Below are positions 1 to 8,440 of a stretch of DNA of 64,000 nt, piece by piece. Source of the DNA: QZKY01 sp942492925 (GTDB lineage Bacteria > Pseudomonadota > Gammaproteobacteria > Burkholderiales > Burkholderiaceae_D); the NCBI GenBank assembly GCA_942492925.1, contig OW818641.1, forward strand, positions 310,001-374,000, written 5' to 3'. Made by a program: the position numbers and the translations under genes. Each line of letters starts with the position of its first letter. The stretch's first letter is position 1. The notes beneath the pieces are model-generated. The model was not told the DNA's origin. It made no database searches and was given only the letters and a program-made list of their open reading frames with translations.

Positions 1-460
1 GCCAGAATCATTTATGCGTTCCGCAGAAAACCCCGTTAATAAGCTTATCCATATAAATTGGTTTGTTCCAAAAAACGTTTGCGGTAATTTCATCCTGAAC
101 GCGAAAGCCCACTACCCCCCGCGCCAGCAAAGGATTGAAACCGCCCGAATGCAGCGACGGGCACGCAAAATGCTACTTTAAAGAAACGAAATGTCTTTGG
201 GCCTTTGGGGACGAAAACATTTCCGCGCAACACCAAAAACTTTTATTCGCCAAAAAACTATTATTAACAGCAATTAATTTAATTTTTCAAATCATTTCAC
301 GCGCGCGTTCGCTGTTTCGGCCGCTTTTTGCCCCACATTGGTGCGCACCAGAAACCATAATCGGCGCACTAAACTCGGGCTACATTAACGAGATTGCCGT
401 AGAGCAAGGATTTGAAAATTGCATTATTATTGCCCCCTTTTTTGCACCACCGCACTTGCC
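1..460. other. AT-rich stretch without a supported gene
   Basis: I find no convincing coding region here. One frame is open from base 2 to a TAA at 179-181 and could be the tail of a gene starting outside the window, but its translation resembles no family I recognise. The central part (about 230-300) is strongly AT-rich. A perfect 12-bp palindrome, TGGTGCGCACCA, lies at 339-350, and a DnaA-box-like TTATCCATA lies at 45-53. The region probably holds regulatory DNA for the left neighbour and/or the small gene starting at 461. Confidence 0.4.
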
Positions 461-736
461 ATGAAAACCCTTAATGTAGAACCTTCCGCGTCCGCCTTTT
501 CAGATGCCGCCGTTCTTTCCGGAACGGAATCCCCCACGGATCAAGCTTTGGGATTTAAAACGGCCGAATTGAGGAAAGACCTCAAGACCGCCGAGATCGT
601 GGAAAAAGCCGTCAAGCTTCAGGAAAACCTGAGCACCATGGCGGCGGCCACTTACCTGAAAGCGAATGGTGTGGATTTTGACGTCACTTTCCGCGTGCTG
701 AACCGTCCATCGCAACGTCGTAAAAATCAGGAGTAA
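461..736 (+). CDS. Small protein of unknown function, paralog of the 73-aa protein at 32877-33098
   Basis: A 91-residue protein that I cannot assign to a named family. Its C-terminal half matches the small protein at 32877-33098 in a shared pattern: KTAxIV, then QE, AAxYL, GV, RVLxRP and RRK close to the C-terminus. Such conservation between two loci argues that both are real genes. The N-terminal 35 residues are low-complexity (Ser, Ala, Thr, Pro) and are not shared. The ATG at 461 has no clear Shine-Dalgarno sequence. An in-frame TTG at 419, preceded by AAGGA at 406-410, is an alternative start adding 14 residues. The basic, Arg-rich end would suit nucleic-acid or membrane-surface contact, but that is speculation. 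Confidence 0.6.
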   Translation: MKTLNVEPSASAFSDAAVLSGTESPTDQALGFKTAELRKDLKTAEIVEKAVKLQENLSTMAAATYLKANGVDFDVTFRVLNRPSQRRKNQE

Positions 737-837
737 ATCAGACCCCTGCGAGTGAAGCGGGAGAGCGACAGATTTTCACCTGGCTTGTCTGCTCATCGGC
801 GAAAGCGATCCCCACCCGCGCAAACCGCACATCTCGC

Positions 838-1683
838 TCACTCCGCTTCCCCGTCTGTCTGCGTGTCGTCCGCCGCCACGCGCAGCGTTTCAAAATCAAA
901 CAACCCGGCATCCATCAGGTGTGACGGCACCACTTTCGCCAGCGACGCAAACGTATTTTCAATACGCCCAGGGAATTTCTTTTCCCATTCTTTCAGCATC
1001 GTTTTCATCTGCGGGCGTTGCTGATTGGGTTCCAGTCCACACAGACTGCACGGGATGATTGGAAAATTGCGCACGCTTTGGTAGCGCACCAGATCCGCTT
1101 CTTTCACATAGGCCAGCGGACGAATGACGATATGTTTGCCGTCATCGGTGCGCAGCTTGGGCGGCATGGTCTTGAGCTTGCCGCCGAAAAACAGGTTGAG
1201 AAAAAACGTTTCGAGAATGTCTTCGCGGTGATGACCGAGCGCAATCTTGGTCGCGCCGATTTCGCCCGCCACGCGATACAGAATACCGCGCCGCAGGCGG
1301 GAACACATTGAACAGGCATTTTTGCCTTCCGGAAATTGCCGCTTGATGATCGCAAGCGTATCCTGCCGCTCGATGTGAAAGGCCACGTCGCGTGCTTTCA
1401 GATACGCTGGCAGCAAATCGGAAGGATGGCCTGGCAACACCGGTTCGAGATTGACGGCAACGATGTCAAAATCAATCGGCGCGCGCGTTTGCAGTGTGAG
1501 CAGCACATCGAGCAAGGCATGACTATCCTTGCCGCCGGACAGACACACCATGACCTTGTCGCCCGCTTCGATCATGTTGTAATCACCAATGGCCTGCCCC
1601 ACCTGACGACACAAGCGCTTGTGCAGCTTGTTGTTTTCGTAGGCGGCTTTGATGGCTTTTTTTGTGCGAACGGGTGAGCTCAT
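838..1683 (-). CDS. ttcA: tRNA 2-thiocytidine(32) synthetase TtcA
   Basis: Adenylates and thiolates cytidine 32 of certain tRNAs in the cytoplasm, using a 4Fe-4S cluster. The 281-aa product has the PP-loop ATP-binding motif SGGKDS near residue 50 and two CxxC pairs, CSMC and CSLC, that ligate the cluster. These are the diagnostic features of the TtcA/TtuA family, and the length is normal. The start at 1683 gives the usual N-terminal helix before the PP-loop. It follows folB by 45 bases on the same strand and is probably the last gene of the SDR-folB-ttcA transcription unit. Confidence 0.95.
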   Translation of the reverse strand: MSSPVRTKKAIKAAYENNKLHKRLCRQVGQAIGDYNMIEAGDKVMVCLSGGKDSHALLDVLLTLQTRAPIDFDIVAVNLEPVLPGHPSDLLPAYLKARDVAFHIERQDTLAIIKRQFPEGKNACSMCSRLRRGILYRVAGEIGATKIALGHHREDILETFFLNLFFGGKLKTMPPKLRTDDGKHIVIRPLAYVKEADLVRYQSVRNFPIIPCSLCGLEPNQQRPQMKTMLKEWEKKFPGRIENTFASLAKVVPSHLMDAGLFDFETLRVAADDTQTDGEAE

Positions 1684-1728
1684 GTTGTCCGAACGCCTGT
1701 TTCAGAAAATGAGAAACGGCGTGATGTC

Positions 1729-2130
1729 TTACGCCAACGCTTCCTTGATGTGAAACACTTCCACGCCCACGCTTTCGCAATCGGCATAGATATCCGGTTT
1801 TTCGGTAGAGACGCGCACGGCATACACTTTGGGGTGCGAGAGCAAAATGCGTGCGACGTCGTCGCACAAGGTTTCCTGCAACTGGATGTGCCCGCTGGCG
1901 GTGCGCATCACCAGCGCATCGCGCATGAAGTTGTAGTCGATGACTTCAGTCAGATCGTCGTTTTTCGGCGTTGACCAAGCCAGCGGGATGTACACATCGA
2001 CATTGACGTACATCCGCTGCGCCGCGAGTTTTTCGGCATCATCCACACCGATCTTGATGGGCACTTCAAAATTGCGCAAAAAAAGACGACGGCAGTCGGT
2101 GAGTTTGTAGCGATTCAAGCTGGTGAGCAT
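1729..2130 (-). CDS. folB: Dihydroneopterin aldolase FolB
   Basis: A 133-aa cytoplasmic enzyme that cleaves 7,8-dihydroneopterin to 6-hydroxymethyl-dihydropterin and glycolaldehyde in folate synthesis. The FolB/FolX fold is recognisable from the early IGVDDAEK segment, the VIDYNFM segment in the middle (matching the family VDYxxL/V region), and the C-terminal VYAVRVSTEKPD segment that carries the conserved Lys. It lies 11 bases downstream of an SDR enzyme with a pteridine-reductase motif and is clearly co-transcribed with it, which supports a pterin role for both. The window also contains folE2 at 39.9 kb, the first enzyme of the same pathway. Confidence 0.9.
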   Translation of the reverse strand: MLTSLNRYKLTDCRRLFLRNFEVPIKIGVDDAEKLAAQRMYVNVDVYIPLAWSTPKNDDLTEVIDYNFMRDALVMRTASGHIQLQETLCDDVARILLSHPKVYAVRVSTEKPDIYADCESVGVEVFHIKEALA

Positions 2131-2141
2131 GTGAGCACTTT

Positions 2142-2927
2142 CTATTTTGTGTCTGCGGCCTTGACGAGAAACATCACGTCTTGTCGCGTCGGAATGAGAT
2201 GCTGCCCACCATCGACGGTGAGCGTAATGCCGGTGATGGCCGGAGACGCCACCAGAAAACAGACTGCTGCTGCAATGTCTTCCGGCGTACTGGATTTACC
2301 GAGCGGGGTGGCGGTATGCGCCATCGCGAATTCCGCATCGGTCATGTCGGCTGATTTCAAGGTAATGCCAGGCGAAACGCCAACGACGCGCAATTTCGGC
2401 GCGAGCTCTTGGGCCAACACCACAGTTGCCGTGTGAAAAGCCGCTTTGGATAAGGTATAGGATAAAAAACTCGGGTTAAGATTGACCAACTTTTGATCGA
2501 GCAAATTGACGACTATCGACTGACTGCCTTCCGGCGTCGCCTGATGCAGCGCATGGGTCAACAAAATCGGCGCACCAAGATTCGTGTGCATGTGTGCATC
2601 GAGCGATGCGTAGGAAAACTGATCGACGCTGTCATGTTCAAAAATCGACGCATTGTTGACCACGCACGAAACCGGCCCGAGCTTTTGGCTGGCTTCCGAT
2701 AGCAAGCGCTGAACCGCGGACGCGTCCGCGAAATCGCACGGCAACGCAATCGCGCGCTGCCCCAGCGCGACAATCTGACGAACGGTCTCCTGTGCTTCTT
2801 CGACCGAATGCCGATAGTGCACCGCGATATCCCAGCCGCGTTGCGCCAGCGCCAGCGCGATCTCGCGTCCGATGCGTTTAGCGGCTCCCGTGACCAAGGC
2901 CACTTGTTGCTTGCCTGTTTTCATCAT
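2142..2927 (-). CDS. SDR-family oxidoreductase with pteridine-reductase motif (FolM/PTR1-like)
   Basis: A 261-aa NADPH-dependent short-chain dehydrogenase. The nucleotide-binding motif reads TGAAKRIGR at residues 13-21, the TGX3RXG form typical of pteridine reductases rather than the usual TGxxxGxG. NNAS and YTLSK (catalytic Tyr and Lys) follow. Members reduce dihydrobiopterin, dihydromonapterin or dihydrofolate. The adjacent folB, 11 bases downstream, fits this role, but the substrate is inferred. ATG at 2927 and 2924 are adjacent and cannot be separated. The reading frame stays open far upstream, to 3995, but that part is antisense to the divergent methyltransferase gene and is not taken as coding. 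Confidence 0.85.
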   Translation of the reverse strand: MMKTGKQQVALVTGAAKRIGREIALALAQRGWDIAVHYRHSVEEAQETVRQIVALGQRAIALPCDFADASAVQRLLSEASQKLGPVSCVVNNASIFEHDSVDQFSYASLDAHMHTNLGAPILLTHALHQATPEGSQSIVVNLLDQKLVNLNPSFLSYTLSKAAFHTATVVLAQELAPKLRVVGVSPGITLKSADMTDAEFAMAHTATPLGKSSTPEDIAAAVCFLVASPAITGITLTVDGGQHLIPTRQDVMFLVKAADTK

Positions 2928-2969
2928 GCGTTCCGTCTGAGCAAAAGAATTTGCGAATACAATGAGGTC

Positions 2970-4121
2970 ATGGCACTTCCTCAACCGACTCAGGACGCGC
3001 GCGCTGCGTCCGATCAACTTTGCCGCTTGATTGCCGATGATATCACCCGGCACGACGGCTGGATATCGTTTGCGCGCTATATGGAACTGGCGCTCTATAC
3101 ACCCGCTCTGGGTTACTACGGCGGGGGCGCCATCAAACTCGGCAGGGAGGGGGATTTTACAACCTCGCCCGAAATCACGCCACTTTTCGGGGCCACCCTC
3201 GCGCAGCCCGTCGCCGCGCTGCTGCCCCAGACGGCGCCGCAGCTCCTCGAATTCGGCGCCGGCACCGGAAAACTCGCTTATGACCTGCTCACCGAACTCT
3301 CTCGCATGGGCGTGTCTGTTGAACGCTATGCCATCGTCGACGTCTCCGGCGAATTGCGTGCACGACAACGAGCGCTGTTGCGCCCGTTTCCGCAAGTGGC
3401 ATGGCTGGATGCCTTGCCCGCGTCTTTTTCCGGCGTCGTGATCGGCAACGAGGTGCTGGATGCGATTCCCGTGCACCTCATCCAAAAAGCGGAAGCGGGT
3501 TGGCAGGAAGTCGGCGTCAGCATAGCGAGAGATGCTTTTGTGTTTTCCGACCGCGCTTGCGACGACGCGCTGCGCGAGTATGTTGCTACACAGATTCCAC
3601 AATCTGAAATGCTGCCAGCGGGCTACCTGACCGAAGTGCATCCGCAAGCGCTGGGATTCACGCGTTCCGTCGCGACCATGCTTGCCGGTGGCGGCGCGGG
3701 CGCCGCGCTGCTGATCGATTATGGTTTTCCCGCGCGCGAGTACTATTTCAATCAACGCGCACGCGGTACGCTCATGTGCCATTATCGGCATCATGCGCAC
3801 GACGATCCCTTCTTTTATCCTGGCTTGCAGGACATCACCGCGCACGTCGACTTTACCGCCATCGCCCGTGCGGCGAATGAAGGGGGGCTGGACGTGCTGG
3901 CCTATCTGAACCAGGCGTCTTTCCTGATGGCGGCGGGCATTGGCGAGTTGCTGTTGCGCACCCCGCCTGAAGATACCCTGCATTATCTGCCGCAAGCGAG
4001 CGCAGTGCAGAAACTGCTGTCGCCAACAGAAATGGGCGAACGCTTCAAAGTCTTGATCGCGGGAACAGGCGTCGCGCTGCCAGACGCAATTGCGCGCGCT
4101 GATCGCAGCCAGCGTCTTTAA
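2970..4121 (+). CDS. SAM-dependent methyltransferase of the MidA/NDUFAF7 family
   Basis: A 383-aa protein of the DUF185/COG1565 family. The SAM-binding motif is visible as LLEFGAGTGKLAYDLL around residues 90-105, preceded by the family-typical segments YYGGGAIKLGREGDFTTSPEI and followed by VIGNEVLDAIPV and LLIDYGFP. In mitochondria the homolog dimethylates an arginine of complex I. The bacterial substrate is unsettled. The ATG at 2970 has GAGG just upstream, and an earlier in-frame start at 2808 would overlap the divergent SDR gene. Only 42 bases separate the two divergent genes, so their promoters overlap each other. Confidence 0.85.
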   Translation: MALPQPTQDARAASDQLCRLIADDITRHDGWISFARYMELALYTPALGYYGGGAIKLGREGDFTTSPEITPLFGATLAQPVAALLPQTAPQLLEFGAGTGKLAYDLLTELSRMGVSVERYAIVDVSGELRARQRALLRPFPQVAWLDALPASFSGVVIGNEVLDAIPVHLIQKAEAGWQEVGVSIARDAFVFSDRACDDALREYVATQIPQSEMLPAGYLTEVHPQALGFTRSVATMLAGGGAGAALLIDYGFPAREYYFNQRARGTLMCHYRHHAHDDPFFYPGLQDITAHVDFTAIARAANEGGLDVLAYLNQASFLMAAGIGELLLRTPPEDTLHYLPQASAVQKLLSPTEMGERFKVLIAGTGVALPDAIARADRSQRL

Positions 4122-4132
4122 GATTGATAACT

Positions 4133-4381
4133 TTACTCGGCGACGCCCAACCCTTTTTCGATGAGGCTTTCGATGAGACCGATGATGTATTGCCTCAGCC
4201 CCTCGCCTTTCATGGTGCTCGCCAGGATGGTTCCTGAGGGTTGGCCTTTCAGGTCGTCATCCTTGTAAATGCGTGCGCGCCAGTGCACATCCGGACCGGA
4301 CGTATACTCGGCTTCATATTCAAACATTTCCCCACTGACCTTCCTAGTATAGACATCCTTGAATTTTTTCTTGGTTCCCAT
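4133..4381 (-). CDS. Small conserved-looking protein of unknown function (82 aa)
   Basis: An acidic/basic mixed 82-aa protein starting MGTKKKFK, with aromatic- and Glu-rich segments (MFEYEAEY, DVHWRARIY) and a C-terminal helix-like segment ending GLIESLIEKGLGVAE. The start at 4381 is favoured by a strong GGAGGC ribosome-binding site immediately upstream (seen as GCCTCC on the plus strand). A longer frame reaches 4534 but would overlap the polA 3' end. I recall similar uncharacterised proteins in Burkholderiales next to polA but cannot name a family. It lies 79 bases downstream of polA on the same strand. Confidence 0.6.
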   Translation of the reverse strand: MGTKKKFKDVYTRKVSGEMFEYEAEYTSGPDVHWRARIYKDDDLKGQPSGTILASTMKGEGLRQYIIGLIESLIEKGLGVAE

Positions 4382-4460
4382 GATGCCTCCTCTTGGTACG
4401 GGTTGTTGATATGGATTGTTGGTACGCCTTGTTAGTACGTTTGGTAAATGCCCTTCTTTC

Positions 4461-7220
4461 CTAATGTGCTTCATCCCAATTACTGCCCACGCCGACTTCT
4501 GCCACCAAGGGCACCTTGAGTGTCGCCACGCCACACATCAATTTTGGCAACTGATCGCGCACCCGCGCCAGCTCGTTTTCCGGCACTTCGAGCACCAGTT
4601 CGTCATGCACCTGCATGATCAGCTTTGAAGCCATTTTCTCTTTTTCCAGCCAATCCTGCACAGCAATCATCGACAGCTTGATCAAGTCGGCGGCCGTTCC
4701 CTGCATGGGCGCATTGATCGCGGCACGCTCGGCCGCCTGACGGCGCGGCCCGTTCGGCGAATTGATTTCCGGCAGCCACAAGCGACGGCCGAAGGCCGTT
4801 TCAACATAACCTTGGGCCTTAGCTTGCGCACGAATGTCTGCCATGTAATGTGCCACACCCGGATACCGCTGAAAATAGCGGTCGATGTAATTGCGCGCTG
4901 CACTGCGCTCGATGCCGAGATTCGACGCCAACCCAAATTCACTCATCCCGTAAATTAAGCCGAAGTTGATCACCTTTGCGTAGCGCCGTTGTTCGGCGCT
5001 GACTTCGAGCGGCGTCACGCCGAAGACTTCGGAAGCCGTGGCACGATGCACATCTTCACCCTCTGCAAACGAACGCAGCAAACTCGCATCACCGGAAATG
5101 TGCGCCATGATGCGCAACTCGATCTGCGAATAGTCTGCGGAAACAATTTTGCTGCCGGGCGGCGCGACAAAGGCTTCGCGGACGCGGCGCCCTTCTGCCG
5201 TGCGGATCGGAATATTTTGCAGATTCGGATCGTTCGATGCCAATCGTCCGGTGACCGCAACCGCTTGCGCATAATTGGTATGCACGCGATGCGTCGTGGG
5301 ATTCACCATCTTCGGCAATTTATCCGCGTAAGTCGATTTCAGCTTGGCCAGCCCGCGATATTCGAGCAGCGTTTTCGGCAAGGGGAAATCTTCCGCGAGC
5401 TTTTGCAACACTTCTTCGTCAGTCGAAGGCGCGCCCGACGGCGTTTTTTTCACGATGGGCAGTTTCAGTTTCTCGAAGAATATTTCGCCGATTTGCTTAG
5501 GCGAATTCAGATTGAACGGTTGGCCCGCTGCTTCGTACGCGCTTTGCTCCAACGCCTGCATGTGCACGCCCAGCTCGCGCGATTGCACTTGCAGTTTCGC
5601 GCTGTCGATCAGTACGCCGTTGCGTTCCATCTTTTGCAATGTCACGGCTGTCGGCAATTCGATTTGCTCGTAAATGAAACGCAATTTCTCATCGTGCTCC
5701 AGACGCGGCCACATGGTTTGATGCAACTGCAAGGTGATATCTGCATCTTCGGCGGCGTATTCGGTCGCGCGTTCGATGGGCACTTCATCGAAACCGATTT
5801 GCGACGCTCCTTTCCCGCACACTTCTTCGTAGGTGATCGTTTTGCGATCAAGATGGCGCAAGGCGAGGCTGTCCATGTTGTGAGTGCGATGCGCTTCGAG
5901 CACATACGATTCGAGCAAGGTATCGTGCGCAATGCCGCGCAGCGTGATGCCATGATTGGCCAGCACATGACTGTCATATTTGAGATTCTGTCCGACCTTC
6001 CGCTTAGCAGGATCTTCCAGCCATGCTCGCAGTGCCGCCAGCACTACGTCGCGTGACAGTTGTTGCGGCGCATCCGGATCGCGGTGGGCCACCGGAATGT
6101 ACGCAGCCACCCCGGGCTCGCAACACAGCGAGATCCCGACCAGTTGCGCGGCCATCGGTTCCAGCGATGTCGTTTCGGTATCGAGCGCGGTGAGCGGCGC
6201 GGCATCGATTTTAGCCAGCCAGTAATCGAGCTGCGATGGCGTCAACACGGTTTCGTATTGTGTGGGGATCGGCGCAGCCAGCAGGGACGCTTGTACAGGT
6301 GCGTCGGCAGATGTTGCCGATGGTTGTCCTGCTGGCTTTTGCGCAGCTAGCTTTTCTGTTGTGGCACTCAACTCCCGCAACCACGTCTTGAATCCGTAAC
6401 GTGCGAAAAAAGCTTTCAACGCATCGCGATCTTCGGGCTGTGTTTGCAGTGTTTTGTCCAACGCCGCGATGTGGGGCGACAAATCGCAATCGGTCTTGAT
6501 GGTGACCAAGGTATGTGCCATCGGCAACCAATCCAGCGTGTTGCGCAAATTCTCGCCGACGGTTCCCGTGATCTTGTCCGCATTGGTCATCACGCCATCC
6601 AGCGTGCCGTATTGGTTCAGCCATTTGAGTGCGGTTTTCGGCCCGCACTTGGATACGCCAGGCACGTTGTCGGACGTATCCCCCACCAAGCTCAGGTAAT
6701 CCGTGATGCGCTCTGGCGGCACGCCGAATTTTTGTTCGACCGCCTCACGATCCAGCTTTTCGTTGCTCATCGTATTAATCAGCGTGACATGGTCGTTCAC
6801 CAACTGCGCCATGTCTTTGTCACCGGTGGAGATGATGGTTTGCATGCCTTGCGCGTCAGCTTGCCGCGCAAGCGTGCCAATCACATCATCTGCCTCGACA
6901 CCTTCAACCATCAGGATGGGCCAGCCGAGCATTTTCACGGCTTCATGAATGGGTTCGATCTGGCGCACCAAATCTTCGGGCATCTCGCTGCGTGTTGCTT
7001 TATAGTCTTGATAGAGATCATCCCGAAAAGTCTTTCCTTTTGCGTCAAAGACACAAGCTGCGTAACTTGCGGGATAATCGTGACGAAGGCGGCGTAACAT
7101 GTTGATGATGCCGTACAGCGCACCCGTGGGCTCACCCTGCGGGCTGCGCAGGTCAGGGAGCGCATGGAAGGCGCGATACAGGTAGCTGGAACCATCCACT
7201 AACAACAAGGTTTTTTGCAT
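4461..7220 (-). CDS. polA: DNA polymerase I
   Basis: A 919-aa repair and Okazaki-fragment-processing polymerase of normal family length. All three domains look intact. The 5'-3' flap nuclease covers about residues 1-300 (starts LLLVDGSSYLYRAFHALP; acidic motifs such as GVEADDVIG and STGDKDMAQLV). The proofreading 3'-5' exonuclease covers about 330-520, with catalytic DTET and YAAEDADIT. The polymerase domain fills the rest, with motif A DYSQIELRIMAHISGD, motif B RRYAKVINFGLIYGMS and motif C QVHDELVLEV. The ATG at 7218-7220 abuts the divergent ATG of the LOG gene, so its promoter must lie inside that gene. Confidence 0.97.
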   Translation of the reverse strand: MQKTLLLVDGSSYLYRAFHALPDLRSPQGEPTGALYGIINMLRRLRHDYPASYAACVFDAKGKTFRDDLYQDYKATRSEMPEDLVRQIEPIHEAVKMLGWPILMVEGVEADDVIGTLARQADAQGMQTIISTGDKDMAQLVNDHVTLINTMSNEKLDREAVEQKFGVPPERITDYLSLVGDTSDNVPGVSKCGPKTALKWLNQYGTLDGVMTNADKITGTVGENLRNTLDWLPMAHTLVTIKTDCDLSPHIAALDKTLQTQPEDRDALKAFFARYGFKTWLRELSATTEKLAAQKPAGQPSATSADAPVQASLLAAPIPTQYETVLTPSQLDYWLAKIDAAPLTALDTETTSLEPMAAQLVGISLCCEPGVAAYIPVAHRDPDAPQQLSRDVVLAALRAWLEDPAKRKVGQNLKYDSHVLANHGITLRGIAHDTLLESYVLEAHRTHNMDSLALRHLDRKTITYEEVCGKGASQIGFDEVPIERATEYAAEDADITLQLHQTMWPRLEHDEKLRFIYEQIELPTAVTLQKMERNGVLIDSAKLQVQSRELGVHMQALEQSAYEAAGQPFNLNSPKQIGEIFFEKLKLPIVKKTPSGAPSTDEEVLQKLAEDFPLPKTLLEYRGLAKLKSTYADKLPKMVNPTTHRVHTNYAQAVAVTGRLASNDPNLQNIPIRTAEGRRVREAFVAPPGSKIVSADYSQIELRIMAHISGDASLLRSFAEGEDVHRATASEVFGVTPLEVSAEQRRYAKVINFGLIYGMSEFGLASNLGIERSAARNYIDRYFQRYPGVAHYMADIRAQAKAQGYVETAFGRRLWLPEINSPNGPRRQAAERAAINAPMQGTAADLIKLSMIAVQDWLEKEKMASKLIMQVHDELVLEVPENELARVRDQLPKLMCGVATLKVPLVAEVGVGSNWDEAH

Positions 7221-7961
7221 ATGTCTGATAACAACGTAAAGAATTTGCCGAATCTGCGAGAGCTGGACAACATCGAAGTCGCCACGATTCTCAAAGCGCG
7301 CGAGTCCTGGAGCATGTTTTCCATTATGTCAGAGTTTGTCGAGACGACCGAGCGGCTTTCGACCCTGCACCCGGCGGTGACCATTTTCGGCTCAGCGCGC
7401 ATCCACCCCGACCATCCTGACTATATCAAGTGCGTGGATGTTGCGCATCGTCTTTCCAACGCCGGTTTTGCCGTCATTTCCGGCGGCGGCCCCGGCATCA
7501 TGGCGGCGGCCAATCGCGGCGCCTTTGAAGGCAAGTCATCCTCGGTCGGCCTCAATATCATCCTGCCGCACGAACAGAAACCGAATTATTGGCAAAACAT
7601 TTCCATTCAGTTCCGCCACTTTTTTGCGCGCAAAGTCGGCTTTGTGAAATATGCCGACGCTTTTGTGCTTTTCCCCGGCGGCTTCGGCACCATGGATGAA
7701 CTGACTGAAGTGCTGACCTTGATGCAGACGCAAAAAATTCGACGGATCCCCCTCATTTTGGTGGGCCGCACCTTCTGGAAAGGTTTGCTGGACTGGTTCC
7801 AGGAACAAATGGTGAACAATGGCTTGATCAACCAAGTTGACATGGACTTGATACAAGTGCTGGACGAACCCGAGGAAATCGTTCAAGCCATCCACGACTT
7901 CTACCAAGCACGCGAGCTTGCCATGACGGAAGACGAAAGACAGAAAATGCTGTATCTATGA
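7221..7961 (+). CDS. LOG-family nucleotide phosphoribohydrolase
   Basis: A 246-aa Rossmann-fold protein of the TIGR00730/LOG family, which hydrolyses nucleoside 5'-monophosphates (in plants, cytokinin ribotides) to free base and ribose-5-phosphate. The signature PGGFGTMDEL (PGGxGTxxE) is present at about residue 152, and SGGGPGIMAAANRGA forms the phosphate-binding loop. A leading ~50 residues before TIFGSARI are predicted helical and longer than in the short LOG forms. AAGG at 7207-7210 can serve as ribosome-binding site for the ATG at 7221. This site lies inside the start of the divergent polA gene. The true bacterial substrate is not known from sequence. Confidence 0.88.
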   Translation: MSDNNVKNLPNLRELDNIEVATILKARESWSMFSIMSEFVETTERLSTLHPAVTIFGSARIHPDHPDYIKCVDVAHRLSNAGFAVISGGGPGIMAAANRGAFEGKSSSVGLNIILPHEQKPNYWQNISIQFRHFFARKVGFVKYADAFVLFPGGFGTMDELTEVLTLMQTQKIRRIPLILVGRTFWKGLLDWFQEQMVNNGLINQVDMDLIQVLDEPEEIVQAIHDFYQARELAMTEDERQKMLYL

Positions 7962-7998
7962 GCTAAAATATGCGGTCTTATTGAAAGGCGTTCTGATC

Positions 7999-8409
7999 AT
8001 GCGCAAACTACAATTTCTCGGCTGTACCGCCGCCAGCGCTCTGGCATTGCTGGTTTCTGCGCACGTCGCCGCTCAAGAGCCTGCCAAGGCCGATGTGCCG
8101 CCGCCGCCCAAACTGGAAAAGCTCGAGGAAGGGGACGGCCCTGCCATCACGATTCGGCAGCCCGCCTCCAAGAATGAAGTCACGGAAAAGCGCCTACCCG
8201 GCAATGAACTCAAGGAAATCAAGGTCAAAAGCGGCCCCAGCACCTATACCTTGCGGCCCCGTCGCGGGACAGGTAATACGCCGGCCGACGACGTTGTCTT
8301 GCCGGAGTGGACCATCCATGAATTTGGCAAAACACCCAAAGAAGCTGACAAGGCTGAACCACAACGCCTAGAGCCGAAACCCAGCGCCCCAAAAAAGGGC
8401 GACAAGTAA
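7999..8409 (+). CDS. DUF2782 domain periplasmic protein
   Basis: A 136-aa protein with an N-terminal signal peptide (MRKLQFLGCTAASALALLVSAHVAAQ, shown in parts: basic n-region, hydrophobic core and AxA cleavage near residue 25). It continues with a Pro/Lys/Glu-rich linker and a core containing ITIRQ and GPSTYTLRPRRGTG, matching the DUF2782 domain. Members sit beside polA and thrB in many betaproteobacteria. Function is unknown. A TTG at 7981 would lengthen the protein by six residues but places the basic signal-peptide start internally. It is 37 bases downstream of the LOG gene and likely co-transcribed with it and thrB. Confidence 0.75.
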   Translation: MRKLQFLGCTAASALALLVSAHVAAQEPAKADVPPPPKLEKLEEGDGPAITIRQPASKNEVTEKRLPGNELKEIKVKSGPSTYTLRPRRGTGNTPADDVVLPEWTIHEFGKTPKEADKAEPQRLEPKPSAPKKGDK

Positions 8410-8440
8410 CCCGTTTACCTACCCCCGCTACCCGATACAC

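Noticed and set aside
2..181. Open frame running from the left edge to TAA at 179-181
   Set aside because: It could be a gene tail, but the translation matches nothing I know and the stretch is short. Not enough support.
339..350. NtrC-binding site
   Set aside because: NtrC sites have the half-sites in the order GCACCA-spacer-TGGTGC. Here they are reversed and without a spacer, and no sigma-54 promoter follows.
135..464. 109-codon open frame in the AT-rich left end
   Set aside because: No recognisable protein pattern, odd composition and no ribosome-binding site. It overlaps the start of the better supported small gene at 461.
2928..3995. Upstream extension of the SDR frame on the minus strand (over 350 codons)
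   Set aside because: It is antisense to the well-supported MidA-like gene, and the protein text is typical of a shadow frame rich in Arg, His and Gln. The SDR fold is complete from 2927.
4989..6056. 355-codon plus-strand frame opposite polA
   Set aside because: Shadow of the polA coding strand. polA is intact and diagnostic here, and the frame has no family pattern.
7215..7220. TTG at 7215 as the start of the LOG gene
   Set aside because: The ATG at 7221 is two codons later with better spacing from AAGG (7207-7210). The TTG would only add Met-His.
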